A DNA stretch of 64,000 bases from contig NZ_PDWT01000008.1 of the NCBI RefSeq assembly GCF_010093345.1, forward strand, positions 49,332-113,331, read 5' to 3'. Position numbers and translations under genes: made by a program. Below the pieces are notes generated by a model. It saw nothing but the letters and a program-made list of their open reading frames with translations. It was not told where the DNA came from and did no database searches. Positions within the stretch are counted from its first letter, which is position 1. Every line of letters starts with the position of its first letter. This DNA comes from Pseudoxanthomonas yeongjuensis. Lineage in GTDB: Bacteria > Pseudomonadota > Gammaproteobacteria > Xanthomonadales > Xanthomonadaceae. Shown one piece after another: positions 62,001 to 64,000 of this stretch.

Positions 62001-64000
62001 CATGCCGGTGGCGCTGACCGCGCCGCTGCCGTCGTCGATGGTCACGGTGCCGGCCACGCCGCCGAAGATGGCGAAGCCCGGCTGCGGCTGCATCGCCGCG
62101 GTGATGCTGCCGGTGGCATCGGTCCAGGTCATCGACGTGGTCGACCAGGTACCGTCGCCGCCACCCAGTTGGGTCGTGCTGGCCAGGCCGTTGCCGTTCC
62201 AGAAGTCGAGCGTCACTCCGGTCGAGTCGATCAGGTTGATCTGCTTGTCGCCGGTCAGGGTCTGCAACTGGAAGTTGCCTGCCGGCAACGTGCCGAACAC
62301 GAGTCCGCCATTGCTTTGGCTCAGCGTGCCGCCCCAGCCGAAGAGGTTGTACAGGCCCGGACCCATGCCACCGGCGTCGGTGACGTTGAGCACCGCGCCA
62401 TCGAGGATGAGGTCGCCACCGACGACGACGCTGTCGCTGGAGCCGAACGTGGCGAAGTCCGCACCCGGCGCGCCGAACTCGAAGTCGAGCACGCTGCCCT
62501 GGGCGAGCGACAGGTCGCCGCCGATGGTCAGCGTGCCGATGCTGTTGCCCGGGGCCAGGTGCGCGCCAGCGACGAGCGAGACGTCGCCGCCGATGCTGCC
62601 ATGGCCACCGAGGGTGGCGCCGCTGGCGACGTCGACATCGCCGCCGAGTGCGGCGCCGTTGCCGGCCGTGCCGCCGACGATCAAGCTGCCCGACAGTACC
62701 TCGGTGGATCCGGCGAAGGCGCTGCTGTTGCCATCGAGAATCAGCGTACCGCTGCCGAGCTGCTGCAAGCCGCCGCTGCCGGAAATCGCACCGGCGAAGG
62801 TCAGCGCATCGCTGCGATCGAAAGCCAGGATGCCGTTGTCGACCACATTGCCGGTGATCGAACCGCTGGTGCCGCCCGCGCCGATCTGCAGCGTGCCGGC
62901 GCTGATCGTGGTGCCGCCGCCGTAGCTGCTGCTGCCGGTGAGCACCAGCGTGCCGGTGCCGAGTTGCTGCAAGCCGCCACTGCCGGAGATCGCACCGGCA
63001 TACGCAATGTCATCGCTGCGATCGAAGGCCAGGGTGCCGTTGTCGACCACATCGCCGGTGATCGAACCGGTGGTGCCGCCATCGCCAACCTGCAGCGTGC
63101 CGGTGCTGATCGTGGTGCCGCCGTCATAAGTGTTGCTGCCGGTCAGTACCAGCGTGTCCACGCCGGTCTTGATCAGCGTGCCGGTGCCGGAGATCGCACC
63201 GGCGTGAACGCCTGCGCTCGCCTGGTCGAACACCAGCGTCGCGTTATTGGTCAGGTTGCTGCCCTGCAGGCTGGTGCTGTCGCCGACCAGGGTGCCGGCA
63301 CTGATCGTCCAGTTCTGGCTGGCAGTACCGGTACCACTCAGGGTCCAGGTGCTTGCGCCGGTCTTCTGCCAGTTTGCGAAACCACTGGCGCTGTCGACCG
63401 CGAACACGTTGCCGCCCGCCGCATCGGCATCGCCGCCCAGGCGCAGGGTGTCGCCGCCGTTGCTGGTGCCGCTGCTGCTGACGATGGCGCCGGTGAAACT
63501 GGCACCGGCCTGGAGTTCCAGAGTGTTGCCGCTGCCGGAGAATTCGACCGCGTTGGCTGGTCCGAAACCGCTCGTGCCACCACTGATGCTGCCGGCATTG
63601 ACCACCACGCTGTCGCCGGTGGCGACCACGCCGGCACCGCCAGCGCCCGCGCCCCCCTGACTGCCGCCGCCATCGCCACCGCCGAGGTTGCCGCTGCCGC
63701 CAGTACCGGCAGGGAAGCCTCCGCCGCCGCTGACGTCGCCCCCGCCGCCGCCGATGACGCTGCCAAAATTGGTGAAGCTGAACTGGCTGCCGGCCACCCC
63801 GCTCCCTCCGGCGCCGGTACCGTGGCCGGCGCCACCGGTCAATGTGCCGCCCTGTTGGTTGGTGAGAGTGAAGTCCGTACCGGCGACGCCATCACCGCCG
63901 CTACTGCCGAGAAGGAAACCGTAGCCGCCATCGCCGCCATCGCCGCCAATGACGGTGCCGGCGTTGTCGAAGTCGAACCCGGTTCCCACCACGCCACCGC
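59064..64000 (-). CDS. Autotransporter adhesin (AIDA/PATR type), 5' end beyond the window
   Basis: The open frame runs from the window edge to a stop at 59064, about 1644 residues visible, so the N-terminus and signal are missing. The passenger has many PATR-like repeats ([35 protein letters not shown]) and a central [14 protein letters not shown] series. The last about 270 residues (from [14 protein letters not shown]) form the autotransporter beta-domain ending in the final Phe (RITLNWAF). It is exported through the outer membrane and probably acts in adhesion or biofilm formation. A duplicated passenger block is seen. Confidence 0.92.
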   Translation of the reverse strand, partial: GGVVGTGFDFDNAGTVIGGDGGDGGYGFLLGSSGGDGVAGTDFTLTNQQGGTLTGGAGHGTGAGGSGVAGSQFSFTNFGSVIGGGGGDVSGGGGFPAGTGGSGNLGGGDGGGSQGGAGAGGAGVVATGDSVVVNAGSISGGTSGFGPANAVEFSGSGNTLELQAGASFTGAIVSSSGTSNGGDTLRLGGDADAAGGNVFAVDSASGFANWQKTGASTWTLSGTGTASQNWTISAGTLVGDSTSLQGSNLTNNATLVFDQASAGVHAGAISGTGTLIKTGVDTLVLTGSNTYDGGTTISTGTLQVGDGGTTGSITGDVVDNGTLAFDRSDDIAYAGAISGSGGLQQLGTGTLVLTGSSSYGGGTTISAGTLQIGAGGTSGSITGNVVDNGILAFDRSDALTFAGAISGSGGLQQLGSGTLILDGNSSAFAGSTEVLSGSLIVGGTAGNGAALGGDVDVASGATLGGHGSIGGDVSLVAGAHLAPGNSIGTLTIGGDLSLAQGSVLDFEFGAPGADFATFGSSDSVVVGGDLILDGAVLNVTDAGGMGPGLYNLFGWGGTLSQSNGGLVFGTLPAGNFQLQTLTGDKQINLIDSTGVTLDFWNGNGLASTTQLGGGDGTWSTTSMTWTDATGSITAAMQPQPGFAIFGGVAGTVTIDDGSGAVSATGMQFASDGYALTGDALTLVADGGATPVIRVGDGSAAGADMTATLGNVIAGSDGLVKTDLGTLVLTGTNTYSGGTTVNGGTLEVAGNAALGSGSVTVDNAANQGATLKVDSGIALANAIALNNGGTLDNAGTLSHTGTSEIGVIANGGMATVTNHDGGRIAGDSIGLWLITGGTVVNNGGASRIEGAGYALVTDGGPDSVVTNENGASIHGGTYDSVLMIQGGTLINQSGASISGDSVAVRMSQSGTITNQGGASISGTGASSYGVILHQGGTITNQGGATIQGGASGIALAGASTISNSAGSSIIGGNSSVSVFASGTVNLTNAGALIGDVALDADALNAVTLLSSSTLQGGLYIGNNTASTLALEGSGTQLYSDAVSGATTFSGALTKDGNGTWMLDRDLATAGITIADGTLQVGAGGTTGAISGDVANDAVLAFDRSDAITFAGAISGSGALVQQGSGILVLDGDSSAFAGNTDVQSGGVIVGSVAGNGAALGGDVDVANGATLGGHGSIGGDVLNAGTLAPGASIGTLTIHGDYTQTATGTLAIEANADGQADLLVVDGVATLDGSTLVLAQSGNWMPRTDYTILTAGGGVSGEFDSATSSLLFLDPILGYGANTVTLSLQRNDTAFASAARTRNQRATAAAADGLDWGNTAYVALTTLDADSAPPAFDALSGEVHASARTALLDDSRYLREAINQHLQVAGNGAGAWTAAWGHWARSDSDGNADAMRGDALGFAIGADIAIAEQARVGAVIGTGQLTARADARASVVDIDSRHLGLYGSIQAGGLLLQGGAAHSRQQAGSRRIVAFGGYADLTQADYDARTTQVYLDGSHAFAFSRGSLAPFLNLAQVKVRSDAFDETGGDAALHVDAASCERTYATVGARWTAAFGSQDAVQWQGSVGWMHAFGGGDVPLNDARFLTGSDTFTIAGTPIADNAFAFDAGLRWQADPQVVIDASYVGRFASDTRDQGARITLNWAF

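Overview
The window is a high-GC chromosomal segment of a Gram-negative gammaproteobacterium. Several features point to the Lysobacteraceae/Xanthomonadaceae (Lysobacter, Luteimonas, Thermomonas or Pseudoxanthomonas type): a DUF3247 protein, TonB-dependent receptor loci, kelch-fused sodium symporters, LytS/LytTR pairs, many small lipoproteins, short GTAGGAGCG-type REP palindromes and xanthomonad-like attC sites. The genus cannot be fixed from sequence reading alone. No rRNA, tRNA, CRISPR array, integrase, transposase or phage gene was recognised. Both window edges cut genes.

Layout. (1) 1-9443, minus strand: a tightly coupled five-gene transcription unit made of a TonB-dependent receptor, a class-C serine hydrolase, a ribokinase-like sugar kinase, a glycosidase-like/FGE-like fusion and a ThuA-PQQ-propeller lipoprotein. 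It looks like an uptake-and-breakdown locus of unknown substrate. (2) 9904-15105: a LysR regulator divergent from a PhyH-type dioxygenase, then a kelch-SSS symporter translationally coupled to an HpcH/HpaI CoA-ester lyase. (3) 15255-30443: housekeeping and envelope genes, including a HAD phosphatase, an EF-hand protein, small lipoproteins, an aldose dehydrogenase, a lytic transglycosylase, a carboxylesterase, a Gfo/Idh oxidoreductase, DUF3247 and a LytS/LytTR two-component pair. (4) 30642-34933: an integron gene-cassette array without an integrase in view. It has five complete attC sites, one split site and one decayed site. Between them lie DUF1801, GNAT, membrane-protein, DUF4279, membrane-protein and trypsin-like cassettes, all on the minus strand and visibly AT-richer than the flanks. 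(5) 35083-54075: a TPR protein, a sorbosone-type dehydrogenase, adenine phosphoribosyltransferase, two acetyltransferases, a cyclomaltodextrinase-like GH13 enzyme, several lipoproteins, a DUF1456 protein, a four-fold-repeat membrane protein, an M23 peptidase and a GT1 glycosyltransferase. (6) 54229-58801: a PadR/HAAS-membrane-protein operon with a readable promoter-operator, a second LytS/LytTR pair and an outer-membrane beta-barrel protein. (7) 59064 to the right edge, minus strand: a very large autotransporter adhesin whose N-terminus lies outside the window.

How the genes work together. The receptor operon and the symporter/lyase/dioxygenase cluster together look like import through the outer and inner membranes followed by cytoplasmic breakdown. 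The cassette array is the clearest mobile-DNA signal and the most notable system here. Small palindromic REP elements and short tandem repeats mark many intergenic spaces. Genes on both strands are densely packed, and four-base ATGA, GTGA or TTGA stop/start overlaps occur in several operons.
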